In this document: one piece after another, positions 1-7,678 of the stretch
Layout of the letters: each line of letters begins with the position of its first letter
Position numbering within the stretch: the first letter of the stretch is position 1
Source: JAHJRN01 sp043805355
GTDB taxonomy: Bacteria > Patescibacteriota > Patescibacteriia > 2-12-FULL-60-25
NCBI GenBank assembly: GCA_043805355.1
Contig: JAZDIB010000035.1
Location: 1 to 17,251, forward strand
DNA length: 17,251 nt
Direction: 5' to 3'
Notes under the pieces: generated by a model
What the model was told of the DNA's origin: nothing
Seen by the model: the letters and a program-made list of their open reading frames with translations, nothing else
Database searches by the model: none
Translations under genes and position numbers: made by a program

Positions 1-1491
1 CGCACCGACGCCGACCAGATCGTGGATCGGTTCGCGGTCGAATACCGCCGCGCGACAGGCAAGGACCTGACGTGGCGTGTGCTCCACGCCAATAACCCCC
101 GGAGCACTATCGCCACATGCTCGTTCCAAAAGGGGCATGAGACGTTTGACCGGAGGAACCCCCACAGCGCATCCATCTGGGACGGGTGCGACCCGGCGAA
201 TCGGAACATCGCGCTCATCGCAGGCGCGTACCTGACCATCCCGATGGAAAGCGTCGGTGAACCTGTCGAGGACGGCGTCACGGACGCCGAAGCGCTGCTC
301 GACCAGGTCATCCTGGAAGCCGGATGCGGCGATGCCGACAAGCGGTACGAGTGCCTCACGCAGAAGGTCACGGCCTCCGCCGATGCGGAGACGGAACCTC
401 CCGCCACGACCCCCGCGGCAGCGCCGCCGGAACCGGACCGGAGCGTCGTCTCCCTCAAGAATGACCTCGCGAAGGCCATCACGGAACGCGACGCGGCGAA
501 CGCCGAGCTCGTGACGCGCCCAACCCGCAATCGGTGGGTGACCGACATGGCCATCGTCGGCCTCATCAGCGCTATTCTCGGTCTCCTCGGAGGTGTTCTC
601 GTCTTGAAGGTCGGGCGCGCAGGTGCGAAGACCCAGGCGTCCGAGCCAGAGGACGATTCGATGGAACAGACCGGGACGCACAAGCGCCCGCCCGCCGTCT
701 CCATGGAGACGCAGAAGAGCCCCCCGCGTCCACAGCCGGACAAGCAGGCGGCGACTGCCCTCGCCGAGAAGTACGCCGAGGAGGTCGCGACCCTCACGCG
801 GGAGAAGACGGATCTTGAGCAGCAGCTCACGTTCGCCGGAGAAAAGAGCGAGCTGATGCGTCAGCAGTACGCGGACCTCAAGGAGAAGACGCCCTACCGC
901 GAACGTCAGCTCGCGGTCATGACCGAGGAGCGCGACGCCGCGGAACGGGACAGTGCGGAAGCACGCGCGTCCGAGACGTCGCTCGCGCAGAGCCTCGCGA
1001 AGGCGGAGGCCGAGCTGGAGACCATCCGACGCTCTCTCTCCATCGCGGAAGAGGAGCTCGACGATCCCTCGTCCATCGAGCGGGTCACGACCGAACTCAC
1101 GCAGGCGTTCCAGGAAAACCTGGCGAAAAGACCGTATGAAGGAGTGTTTCCAGTTGCCCGGGGACTATACCGGAGCATCCTGGAGAAGAGTGCCGCGTTC
1201 AACGTTCTCGCCGGCGAGGTGGGACGATTCAACGCCTCATCCCCCGACCCGGAAGCAGCCACGCGGCAAGCGTCCCTCAAGGAGAGTATGTACGAGGCCG
1301 ACCTCGACATAAGGGAAACCGCGCGTCAGTTCGTGGAACAGTTCCGGAAGAGCCTGCACGTCCCCCTAGAGGAGAAGGCGAAGCTCTGGAACGTCCTTCA
1401 TCTGATGCTGGAAGTCCTCCATGAAGACACGCCCCTTTCGTCGCGGATGACCCCTCCGCCTCCCCCGGAACCCGCCCAAGACGCCCCCTAG
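1..1491 (+). CDS. Membrane-anchored coiled-coil protein, 5' end outside window
   Basis: The frame is open from the first base, and the first possible start (GTG at 22) falls inside a region that aligns with the middle of the next gene's outer domain, so the true start lies upstream. Numbering from that GTG: a domain with Cys33, Cys56, Cys102 and Cys111, including the motif IWDGC; a Pro/Ala-rich linker near 124-140; one hydrophobic segment at about 174-196 followed by basic residues; a charged coiled coil at about 245-350; an alpha-helical C-terminal domain; and a proline tail (PPPPPEP). Basic residues after the span suggest the cysteine domain is outside and the coiled coil in the cytoplasm. 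It shares the ATGxxLTxxxL and Wx2C motifs and the overall order with the gene at 1774, so the two look paralogous. Function not recognised; a structural or envelope-organising role is a guess. Confidence 0.8.
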   Translation, partial: RTDADQIVDRFAVEYRRATGKDLTWRVLHANNPRSTIATCSFQKGHETFDRRNPHSASIWDGCDPANRNIALIAGAYLTIPMESVGEPVEDGVTDAEALLDQVILEAGCGDADKRYECLTQKVTASADAETEPPATTPAAAPPEPDRSVVSLKNDLAKAITERDAANAELVTRPTRNRWVTDMAIVGLISAILGLLGGVLVLKVGRAGAKTQASEPEDDSMEQTGTHKRPPAVSMETQKSPPRPQPDKQAATALAEKYAEEVATLTREKTDLEQQLTFAGEKSELMRQQYADLKEKTPYRERQLAVMTEERDAAERDSAEARASETSLAQSLAKAEAELETIRRSLSIAEEELDDPSSIERVTTELTQAFQENLAKRPYEGVFPVARGLYRSILEKSAAFNVLAGEVGRFNASSPDPEAATRQASLKESMYEADLDIRETARQFVEQFRKSLHVPLEEKAKLWNVLHLMLEVLHEDTPLSSRMTPPPPPEPAQDAP

Positions 1492-1533
1492 CAGGCGTCC
1501 CGTCCCAATTATCGGATGATTCGCACCTTCCTC

Positions 1534-1557
1534 AGCGTGGCTCTGCCGCGCTTTTTC
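1534..1557 (+). terminator. Probable intrinsic terminator of the first gene
   Basis: GCGTGG (1535-1540) pairs with CCGCGC (1546-1551) across a 5-nt loop, with one G-U pair, followed by five T. It lies 43 bases after the stop codon. Confidence 0.55.
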
Positions 1558-1579
1558 GTTATATCTTAGCGCTTTTTCG
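1548..1579 (+). repeat. 11-bp direct repeat, 21-bp period
   Basis: GCGCTTTTTCG occurs at 1548-1558 and again at 1569-1579. The first copy overlaps the probable terminator. The rest of the 1492-1773 gap holds the palindrome at 1648-1665 and no gene I can support. Confidence 0.5.
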
Positions 1580-1637
1580 CTTCGAAAACGGTCTGGATAG
1601 CCCGTCTCCATGGCACGCCCCGATGACCTATGCTAAC

Positions 1638-1665
1638 TTGACAAAGGCCTCATTTCATGATGAGG
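1638..1665 (+). promoter_or_regulatory. TTGACA box followed by palindrome, upstream of second membrane gene
   Basis: TTGACA stands at 1638-1643. No good -10 follows at 16-18 bp; instead there is an inverted repeat CCTCAT-6 nt-ATGAGG (1648-1665) where a -10 would be expected. It could be an operator or a weak promoter. Low certainty. Confidence 0.3.
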
Positions 1666-1773
1666 TCAGGCGTCCTCTCCATACGGGAGGGGCGCGTTCC
1701 GTGGTCCGGTCTGGCTCTGGAAGGACAGGCCGAAACCACATTCCGTACATCGACAACTGGCAGGAGGAAGCAG

Positions 1774-4029
1774 ATGAATACGAAGCTGTTGCGTCGAATC
1801 GTGGAGCTCGCCATCGTGGCCATGCTTCTCGTCGTCGCGCGAACCGCATCCGCGATGCCGCCGTCCAACTCGTTCCGGGTCGTCGAGACCAACGAGAAGG
1901 GCTGGGTCGTCGAGGTGGGTCCCGATACGGGGTTCCACATCCTCGCGAGCACCAAGCTCAGCGTCGGGCGAGCCTTTCTGGAAGCGACGGGAACGTCGTT
2001 GACCTACAAGGCACTCGACATCCCCGAGAACTACGTGCAGGACAAGCAGGGACGGAAGATCCGTCCCAGGTTCATCCCCACATGCAAGCGTCGGGGTGAC
2101 GGGTTCCAGGCGAGCTACGACAGGGATGTCGAGCTCTGGAATTCGTGCCTCAAGAACGGCGACGAGCCGGGCGTGGCGCTCGAAGCGGGCGAGTCCGGTC
2201 GGCTCCTCATTAAGATGGAGCCGGTGCAGACGCTCAATGAGATCCACAAGGAGCTCGGTGAGCTGCATGCGTGCCAGAAGAGCATCGAGTGCCTCAACGG
2301 CAAGCTCAAGGCGCTTGGCGGCGTCCCGATCTCGACCGAGGACGTGCGCAAGATCCAGGACGATCTCACGGACGCCAAGGGGGAGAACGCCTCGTCCCAG
2401 AAGACCATCGACGACCTCACGGCGCAGAACGCCGCGCTCGTCGGCGAGGCGGACTTCGTGGGAGCGTTCAACCGCCACTACGGCAAGGCGTATCTCGCCG
2501 GCCTCGCGGTCCTCATGGGCCTGACGTTCGTCGCAGGACGGCGTTCCACCATGAAGCAGGCGGAAGCCTTCAAGAGCAAGGTCATCGGCGACCTGCCGGT
2601 GCAGCAGAGGCAACTCGAGGACGCGACGGCGGCGCTCGATCTCAAGCAACGCGAGGTGAAGACCTTGCGGAACCTCGAGCGCGAGAAGAAGACCGTCGAC
2701 GCGCGCGTCAGGGAGCTCGACCTCGCGCGGACCACGCTCGAGCAGAAGCTCTCGGACGAAGCGCGGTTGAGCGCGAGCCTGAAGGAGCGCCTCGAGGCCG
2801 CCGCTGGGAAGGAAGAGGCCCTGGAGACCATGATCAATTCCCTCCTCTTGGCGAACCAGTCGCCCTCGTCTGCAAAGAAGCAGGCGGAAGAGCTTGCTGG
2901 GACCGCGCGGGCTCTCGAGCTCCAGAAAAAGGGCATCGAGCATCGCGTGACCACGCTCGAGCGCGAGAAAGGCGACCTTGAATCCGACATCGTCGCGATT
3001 CGGGAGCAACATAAGGAAGAGCGCGAGCTCCTCCGGGGGTTGAGCACCGGGTTCGAGGCCTTCGATGCCGCCAGGTTCCACTTCGAGACGGCGCAAAATA
3101 GGGGGGATCCCCGAATCAAGGAGATTCGGGTCAAGGTGGACCAGCAGGCCATGTGGCTCTATGGCAAGATGGTCGACCTCTTCGGCACCAACGAGAGTCT
3201 GGCGCGGTTGCTCTTCAAGCGACTCAACACGCTCATCACGGCGCAGGAAGCTGATGCCGAGACGCGTCACAAGACCGAGCCCATGACCTTTGGGGTCGCA
3301 TCCTCGACGCTCGACAGGATCGCGGCTCATCAGTTCCCCAACAGCCCCAGCAGGGTGCCACCAGCGCTGCCGCCGGACGGGACGTATTCCGTCGTCCACG
3401 GCGTGGACAAGCAAGCTGCCATGCAGCCGGCTCCCATTCCGCAGATCGCGGATGAGGCCTCCTCCGATGGGGAAGAGGCGCTTCCTTCGCTCCGATCGGA
3501 CCTTCCGTCCCTGGAGCAGGAAGACCTCCGCAAGACGAAGGTCCGTCGGGAGAATCCGCTTACGGCGCAGAAGCCGGAACCGGAAGTCCCGTTCGCCCGC
3601 GTCGAGCATCCCCGCAACGGGGCCGCGCCCCTCGCGCGCTTCTGCACGAAGGATCCCTCCGAGCAGAGGCCGCACACGACGACGGACATCCCTCCGCCCT
3701 CCGTGTCGAGGCCACTCACGGTGCCGATGGCGGCGTTCCTCAAGGAGAATGAGGACGGCCGCATCATGACGAACCCGTACGGGTTCACTGCAGCCGAGCT
3801 CCGCACAGGCGCGGCTCCTCCTCCGTACGCTCCGCCTCGGGCGCCCAACTACCAATCGACGCCCCCGCCGCCTCCGTCGGCACCCCCCGTCCAGACTTCG
3901 GACGAGGAACCCTCGGCCGACGATCGGGGTTACGACCCCGCGAACCAGACCCACTCGACCGTCGTCAACATCGACGACGTGAAGCACGGCCGCCATCGAC
4001 GGGGCCGTAAAGCGAACGGCGACAAGTAG
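1774..4029 (+). CDS. Secreted-domain / single-span / coiled-coil membrane protein
   Basis: The start at 1774 is preferred over an in-frame ATG at 1657 because AGGAGG (1762-1767) lies 6 bases before it and because it opens a signal-like segment (residues 5-27, ending ARTASA). The protein is 751 aa. Residues 28-180 form an outer domain with Cys104, Cys125, Cys167 and Cys173 (LWNSC motif). A span lies near 239-255, followed by GRRSTMK, which favours a cytoplasmic C-terminus. Residues 260-425 are a charged coiled coil, 427-490 a helical domain (FDAARFHFETAQ onward), and 510-751 a disordered proline-rich tail with PPPPP and PPPYAPP runs. The order signal-domain-span-coiled coil-Pro tail faintly recalls FimV-like organisers, and residues 46-100 weakly resemble a LysM-type fold, but neither assignment is secure. 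It appears to be a paralogue of the upstream gene. Function unknown. Confidence 0.85.
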   Translation: MNTKLLRRIVELAIVAMLLVVARTASAMPPSNSFRVVETNEKGWVVEVGPDTGFHILASTKLSVGRAFLEATGTSLTYKALDIPENYVQDKQGRKIRPRFIPTCKRRGDGFQASYDRDVELWNSCLKNGDEPGVALEAGESGRLLIKMEPVQTLNEIHKELGELHACQKSIECLNGKLKALGGVPISTEDVRKIQDDLTDAKGENASSQKTIDDLTAQNAALVGEADFVGAFNRHYGKAYLAGLAVLMGLTFVAGRRSTMKQAEAFKSKVIGDLPVQQRQLEDATAALDLKQREVKTLRNLEREKKTVDARVRELDLARTTLEQKLSDEARLSASLKERLEAAAGKEEALETMINSLLLANQSPSSAKKQAEELAGTARALELQKKGIEHRVTTLEREKGDLESDIVAIREQHKEERELLRGLSTGFEAFDAARFHFETAQNRGDPRIKEIRVKVDQQAMWLYGKMVDLFGTNESLARLLFKRLNTLITAQEADAETRHKTEPMTFGVASSTLDRIAAHQFPNSPSRVPPALPPDGTYSVVHGVDKQAAMQPAPIPQIADEASSDGEEALPSLRSDLPSLEQEDLRKTKVRRENPLTAQKPEPEVPFARVEHPRNGAAPLARFCTKDPSEQRPHTTTDIPPPSVSRPLTVPMAAFLKENEDGRIMTNPYGFTAAELRTGAAPPPYAPPRAPNYQSTPPPPPSAPPVQTSDEEPSADDRGYDPANQTHSTVVNIDDVKHGRHRRGRKANGDK

Positions 4030-4069
4030 CCTTCGCCGTCCTCCCTAGCCAGGACCCACCTTCCAGACC

Positions 4070-4102
4070 GGGCCGCACCCACTCTCGCGGCCCTTTTTGT
4101 TT
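4070..4102 (+). terminator. Strong intrinsic terminator
   Basis: GGGCCGC (4070-4076) and GCGGCCC (4087-4093) form a perfect 7-bp stem followed by TTTTTGTTT. It closes the membrane-protein gene ending at 4029. Confidence 0.9.
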
Positions 4103-4123
4103 ACGCGGAATCCCCCCTATTCC

Positions 4124-4152
4124 TTGACGTTTTCCAGGTCTTACGTTACCGT
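4124..4152 (+). promoter_or_regulatory. Promoter of rpsF-ssb-rpsR
   Basis: TTGACG (4124-4129), 17-bp spacer, TACCGT (4147-4152), directly after the preceding terminator. The leader of about 85 nt contains GGATCC-gtg-GGATCC (4203-4217), which can fold into a 6-bp hairpin. Autoregulation by S6:S18 is known for rpsF leaders elsewhere; whether this hairpin takes part is not shown. Confidence 0.7.
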
Positions 4153-4243
4153 CTCCTCACTCATTCAATAATCCCATGGTCGGCCAATCCCCGGATTCCA
4201 CAGGATCCGTGGGATCCCTCCCTGCTGAAGGGCGGGACGTTCC

Positions 4244-4801
4244 ATGGGCGATCGCATGCAGTACGAACTGCTGTACATCGTTTCTTCGTCCTACACGGAC
4301 GAGGACGTGGGGAAGGTCGAGGGCACGGTGAAGGCCCTCATCGAGAAGGTGGGTGGACGCATCGTCGAGACCAAGCGTCTCGGCAAGTTCCGTTTCGCGT
4401 ACCCCATCAAGAAGAACCGTCACGGGCACTACGTCCTGACGTACGTCGAGATGGAGCCCGCGACGGTCGCGAAGCTCGATGAGGTGCTCCGCATGTCGGG
4501 CGAGGTGCTCCGCCACATCATCCTCCGCGCCGACGAGGCGGGAGGCGCGAAGTTCGAGCTCGTGCAGTTCACCGAGGTCAACCTCGACTCCAAGGAGGAC
4601 CGTCCCCGCCGCAAGCGCGACGAGCCGACGACCGACGACAAGGCCAAGGCCGCCGAGGACATCAAGTCCGGCGTGGCCGCCATCGAGTCCGCCGACGCGG
4701 GCGCCGAGAAGCCGGCCGAGGAGAAGGTCGCCGCGATCACCGACGAGGAGCTCGACAAGAAGCTCGCGGCCGCGCTCGAAGGCGACACGAAGGAAGCGTA
4801 A
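4244..4801 (+). CDS. rpsF: Small ribosomal subunit protein bS6, with long C-terminal extension
   Basis: S6 binds 16S rRNA together with S18 in the platform of the 30S subunit. Residues 5-100 match the family: MQYELLYIVSS at the start, the KRLGKFRFAYPIKK strand, HGHYVLTYVEME, and LRMSGEVLRHIILR. The protein has 185 aa against roughly 95-135 usually; the extra 80 or so residues are charged, rich in Ala, Glu and Lys, and end in a helix (DEELDKKLAAALEGD). The start could also be the Met at 4256, just before QYEL; no strong Shine-Dalgarno decides between them (GGGCGGG at 4230-4236 is a poor one). First gene of the operon with ssb and rpsR, the usual bacterial order. Confidence 0.96.
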   Translation: MGDRMQYELLYIVSSSYTDEDVGKVEGTVKALIEKVGGRIVETKRLGKFRFAYPIKKNRHGHYVLTYVEMEPATVAKLDEVLRMSGEVLRHIILRADEAGGAKFELVQFTEVNLDSKEDRPRRKRDEPTTDDKAKAAEDIKSGVAAIESADAGAEKPAEEKVAAITDEELDKKLAAALEGDTKEA

Positions 4802-4806
4802 GCGGT

Positions 4807-5268
4807 ATGAACCTGAACCGTGCCATGATCATCGGGAACCTCACCCGGGACCCAGAGGTCCGGACCACGCCGGGAGGGCAGAGCGTCTGCAACTTCGGCG
4901 TCGCGACGTCCTCGCAGTGGACGGACGCCTCGGGCCAAAAGCAGGAGCGCGTCGAGTTCCACAGCATCGTCGCCTGGGGCAAGCTCGCGGAGATTTGCGG
5001 GCAGTACCTCGGCAAGGGCCGCAAGGTCTATGTCGAAGGGCGCCTCCAGACCCGCGAATGGGAAGCGCAGGATGGGTCTAAGCGTTCCCGCACCGAGATC
5101 GTCGCGGAGAACATGATCATGCTTGACCGCGCCCCGGCCGCGTCGAACGCTGCGACTGTCGCCATGCCGGGCGAGCCGACGGTCACGCCGATCGCGCCTC
5201 CGTCCGCCCCGTCGGTCGATAAAGGCATCGGCAACGACGAGATCCGCATCGAGGACGTTCCGTTCTAA
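4807..5268 (+). CDS. ssb: Single-stranded DNA-binding protein
   Basis: SSB coats single-stranded DNA in replication, repair and recombination and recruits partners through its acidic tail. The N-terminal OB fold (residues 1-110) is clear: MNLNRAMIIGNLTRDPEVR, VCNFGVATSS, ERVEFHSIVAWGKLAEI, GRKVYVEGRLQTREW. A Pro/Ala linker leads to the tail IRIEDVPF, the expected partner-binding tip. The length of 153 aa is normal. It starts 5 bases after the rpsF stop; the AAGGAA at 4790-4795, inside the end of rpsF, may serve as ribosome binding site. Its place between rpsF and rpsR ties its expression to ribosome synthesis. Confidence 0.97.
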   Translation: MNLNRAMIIGNLTRDPEVRTTPGGQSVCNFGVATSSQWTDASGQKQERVEFHSIVAWGKLAEICGQYLGKGRKVYVEGRLQTREWEAQDGSKRSRTEIVAENMIMLDRAPAASNAATVAMPGEPTVTPIAPPSAPSVDKGIGNDEIRIEDVPF

Positions 5269-5291
5269 AACCCTCCCACGACCATATCACT

Positions 5292-5507
5292 ATGCCACTC
5301 AAGAAAACCGAACGTCCGTGCGGCTTCTGCCAAGCGAACGTGGACGCCATCAACTACAAGGACACGGAGACCCTGCGCCGCTACCTCTCTTCCTTCGGGA
5401 AGATCGTCGCGCGCAAGCGCTCCGGCGTGTGCGCATGGCACCAGCGCAAGCTCGCCAACGCCATCAAGCGCGGCCGCTTCATGGGACTGCTTCCGTACGT
5501 CGTGTAA
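5292..5507 (+). CDS. rpsR: Small ribosomal subunit protein bS18
   Basis: S18 pairs with S6 on the 30S platform. The 71-aa product has the family core YKDTETLRRYLSSFGKIVARKRSGVCAWHQRKLANAIKRGRFMGLLPYV. It keeps Cys10-x2-Cys13 and Cys47-x2-His50, the zinc-binding form of S18. It begins 23 bases after ssb, and I see no Shine-Dalgarno in that gap, so it is probably read by coupling or from an unstructured leader. Last gene of the operon; no clear terminator follows. Confidence 0.97.
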   Translation: MPLKKTERPCGFCQANVDAINYKDTETLRRYLSSFGKIVARKRSGVCAWHQRKLANAIKRGRFMGLLPYVV

Positions 5508-5558
5508 GACCATCGCCTCCTTTTCGGTCCCCGCATCCTGTGTCACGATGCGACGCAT

Positions 5559-6047
5559 ATGAACGCCGCCAACCGCATCCGCCCGACGTGGGACGAATAC
5601 TTCATCGAGATCTGTAAGGCCGTCTCCTCGCGCTCGCATGACGAGGACACCCATGTCGGATGCGTCATCGTGAATCCGAAGCGCCGTATCGTCTCCACAG
5701 GCTACAACGGCCTGCCGGCTGGCGTGGACGACACGTCTTGGGCGACGCGTCGCGACGAAATCGTGACCATCCCGAGCGTCTCCACGGAGGGGCTTACCTA
5801 CGATGTCGACAAGTACGATTCCGTGACGCACGCCGAGGCCAACGCCATCGTCTCCGCCGTCGAGGCCCTGCACGGATGCTCGCTCTACAGCACGCTCTTC
5901 CCCTGCAACGAATGCGCGAAGCTCGTCATCACCGCGGGTATCAAGAAGGTCTTCTACCGCGACTGGCGCGAGACCAAGGGGCATGCCATCTCGAAGCGTC
6001 TCTTCGAGCAGGCCGGCATCGAGATGATCCGGCTCCCGTCCGCATGA
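5559..6047 (+). CDS. dCMP deaminase (ComEB-like cytidine/deoxycytidylate deaminase)
   Basis: The enzyme removes the amino group from dCMP to give dUMP, feeding dTMP synthesis. The 162-aa protein carries the zinc signature of the family: His91-Ala-Glu93 and Pro115-Cys116-x2-Cys119, plus the substrate-loop motif TGYNGLP (47-53) and an early WDEYF. A 6-bp stem (CGCATC 5532-5537 with GATGCG 5547-5552) lies just before the start, and CACGAT (5544-5549) could be a -10 nine bases from the ATG, but its -35 is poor. The stop codon overlaps the epmA start (ATGA), so the two are translated together. A thymidine kinase gene, also for dTMP supply, lies 7 kb away. Confidence 0.93.
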   Translation: MNAANRIRPTWDEYFIEICKAVSSRSHDEDTHVGCVIVNPKRRIVSTGYNGLPAGVDDTSWATRRDEIVTIPSVSTEGLTYDVDKYDSVTHAEANAIVSAVEALHGCSLYSTLFPCNECAKLVITAGIKKVFYRDWRETKGHAISKRLFEQAGIEMIRLPSA

Positions 6048-7024
6048 ACCTCGACCGCGTCCGTGCGCGTTCCCTGGTCGTCCGGCTCATCCGCCGGTGG
6101 TTCGACGAGCGTGGATTCGAGGAGATGCACACGCCGCGCCTCGTCGGCCTGCCCGGCCAGGAACCGCACCTCGACCCGTTCTGGACCGAGGTCGTCGAAC
6201 CGTCTTCCGTCAGACGACCTGCGGCGCTCGTCACGTCGCCGGAATACGCCATGAAGAGGCTCCTCGCCGAGGGCATGGACCGCATCTACGACCTCGGTCC
6301 GTGCTTCCGGAACGATGAACCGTTCGACGGCACGCACGATCCGGAATTCCTGCTCTTGGAATGGTATCGCAAGGGCGCTTGCGTCGACGACCTCATGCGC
6401 GACACCGAAGAGATGGTGAGATGGGTCGCCGGGAATGTCCCGGGCGCCGAGTCCCGGGTCCCGGGCGTGCCATTCCGTCGCATGACCGTCACCGAGGCGT
6501 GGAGGACGTATGCCGGTCTCGATCTGGAGCCGTTGCTCGACGACCGCGAGGCTATGGTCGACGCCTGCCGCGCAAAAGGGCAGACCGTCGCTGACGATGA
6601 CACGTGGGACGACCTGTACTTCAAGATTTTTTTGACGGAAATTGAACCACATCTCGGCGAGGAGCCGACGTTTCTGCATCGGTATCCGTTCTCCATGGCC
6701 GCGCTCGCGCGACCGTGCGCCGACGACCCGCGCTTCGCCGACCGCGTCGAATTCTATGCAGGCGGCCTCGAGCTCGCGAACGGCTTCGCGGAACTCGCCG
6801 ACCCCGTCGAACAACGAAAACGCTTCGAGAAGGAGCAGGCCCTTCGACACGCTCAAGGAAGAAGGGTCTGGCCCATCGACGAGCGCTTCCTCGCCGCCCT
6901 GCCCAAGATGGGCAACGCCGCCGGCATCGCCTTCGGCGTGGACCGCTTCGTCATGTGGCTCACCGGTTCGCTCTCCATCAACGACGTTCTCCCGTTCCCC
7001 GCGCGGGAGAGGTTCGGGGATTGA
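6044..7024 (+). CDS. epmA: Elongation factor P--(R)-beta-lysine ligase EpmA (PoxA/GenX)
   Basis: EpmA is a shortened class II lysyl-tRNA synthetase that attaches lysine or beta-lysine to a lysine of EF-P instead of to tRNA. The 326-aa length equals the family length, and the tRNA anticodon-binding domain of LysRS is missing. Motif 2 is CFRNDEPFDGTHDPEFLLLEWYRKG (around 87-111), the amino-acid pocket ELANGFAELADPVEQ is at 243-257, and motif 3 is GIAFGVDRFVMW (294-305). Ala296 stands where LysRS has Gly and E. coli EpmA has Ala298, a known specificity position. The ATG at 6044 overlaps the deaminase stop; the much longer open frame upstream is only the shadow of that gene. The efp gene, its substrate, follows. 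EpmB, which makes beta-lysine, is not in the window. Confidence 0.93.
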   Translation: MNLDRVRARSLVVRLIRRWFDERGFEEMHTPRLVGLPGQEPHLDPFWTEVVEPSSVRRPAALVTSPEYAMKRLLAEGMDRIYDLGPCFRNDEPFDGTHDPEFLLLEWYRKGACVDDLMRDTEEMVRWVAGNVPGAESRVPGVPFRRMTVTEAWRTYAGLDLEPLLDDREAMVDACRAKGQTVADDDTWDDLYFKIFLTEIEPHLGEEPTFLHRYPFSMAALARPCADDPRFADRVEFYAGGLELANGFAELADPVEQRKRFEKEQALRHAQGRRVWPIDERFLAALPKMGNAAGIAFGVDRFVMWLTGSLSINDVLPFPARERFGD

Positions 7025-7049
7025 CGTACATCCGTTTTTCAAGCAGAAT
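7021..7049 (+). promoter_or_regulatory. efp promoter
   Basis: TTGACG (7021-7026), 17-bp spacer, CAGAAT (7044-7049). The -35 overlaps the epmA stop codon. The predicted leader is about 17 nt, without a Shine-Dalgarno. Confidence 0.6.
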
Positions 7050-7072
7050 CCGCTCATCAACCACATTCTTCT

Positions 7073-7642
7073 ATGGCTTCCCCAAACGAAATCAAGAAGG
7101 GCATCGTCATCCTGCACAACGGCGAACCGTGGGTCGTGACCGAGTTCCAGCACATCAACCCGGGCAAGGGCGCCGCGTTCGTGCGCACCCGCATCAAGAA
7201 CGCGAAGAACGGCCGCACGCTCGAGCAGACGTACAAGGTCTCCGAGAACATCGACATCGTCGAGGTGGACTACCGTAACGCGCAGTACCTGAACCACGAC
7301 GCGACCGGCTACACGTTCATGGACATGGGCACGTACGACCAGTACACGATGTCGGATGACGACATCGGCGACCAGGGCAAGTACCTGCGCGAGGGCCTCG
7401 ACGTGACGCTCACGATGTACGAGGACCGTCCCATCGCGGTCCAGCTACCGCGCAAGATGAACTTCAAGATCGCGGAGACGACGCCGGCCGTGAAGGGCGA
7501 CACCGCGACGGGGAACGTCACCAAGGAAGCGAAGACCAACGGCGGATTCATCGTCCACGTCCCCATCTTCATCAACGAGGGCGAGGAAGTCGTCGTGAAC
7601 ACGGACACCGGCGAGTACGTGGAGCGGGCGAAGAAGGAATAG
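7073..7642 (+). CDS. efp: Elongation factor P
   Basis: EF-P enters the ribosomal E site and rescues ribosomes stalled on polyproline. The 189-aa protein has the three expected beta-barrel domains: the KOW-like first domain (1-65), the middle domain with the TLTMYEDRPIAVQLPRKM strand, and the last with VKGDTATGNVTKEAKTNGG and the closing VPIFINEGEEVVVNTDTGEYVER. The tip loop reads NPGKGAAF; Lys32 is the residue that EpmA would modify. No Shine-Dalgarno precedes the ATG at 7073. Two proteins in this same window have runs of five prolines and are natural clients. A perfect 7-bp inverted repeat (7660-7678) lies just behind the gene. Confidence 0.97.
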   Translation: MASPNEIKKGIVILHNGEPWVVTEFQHINPGKGAAFVRTRIKNAKNGRTLEQTYKVSENIDIVEVDYRNAQYLNHDATGYTFMDMGTYDQYTMSDDDIGDQGKYLREGLDVTLTMYEDRPIAVQLPRKMNFKIAETTPAVKGDTATGNVTKEAKTNGGFIVHVPIFINEGEEVVVNTDTGEYVERAKKE

Positions 7643-7659
7643 CGTTGTCCACAGTTGCG

Positions 7660-7678
7660 TCACGAACGTCATTCGTGA
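7660..7678. repeat. Perfect inverted repeat behind efp
   Basis: TCACGAA (7660-7666) and TTCGTGA (7672-7678) around a 5-nt loop. No T run follows on either strand, so it is not a normal terminator as it stands. It lies about 12-30 bases from the presumed right end of the insertion sequence. Confidence 0.6.

Noticed and set aside
1657..1773. A 39-codon upstream extension of the 1774 gene
   Set aside because: It would put a hydrophilic stretch before the signal segment, and AGGAGG points to the start at 1774.
1666..3996. A 776-codon open frame antisense to the second membrane protein gene
   Set aside because: It mirrors a high-GC gene whose plus-strand product has a Shine-Dalgarno, signal segment, membrane span and coiled coil. 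The antisense product is Arg/Leu/Glu-rich without domains.
5660..6043. Upstream extension of epmA
   Set aside because: It runs in another frame through the dCMP deaminase, which has clear catalytic motifs. EpmA length and start fit 6044.
5954..7297. Long minus-strand open frame over epmA and efp
   Set aside because: It is a shadow of two well-recognised plus-strand genes and has no recognisable domain.
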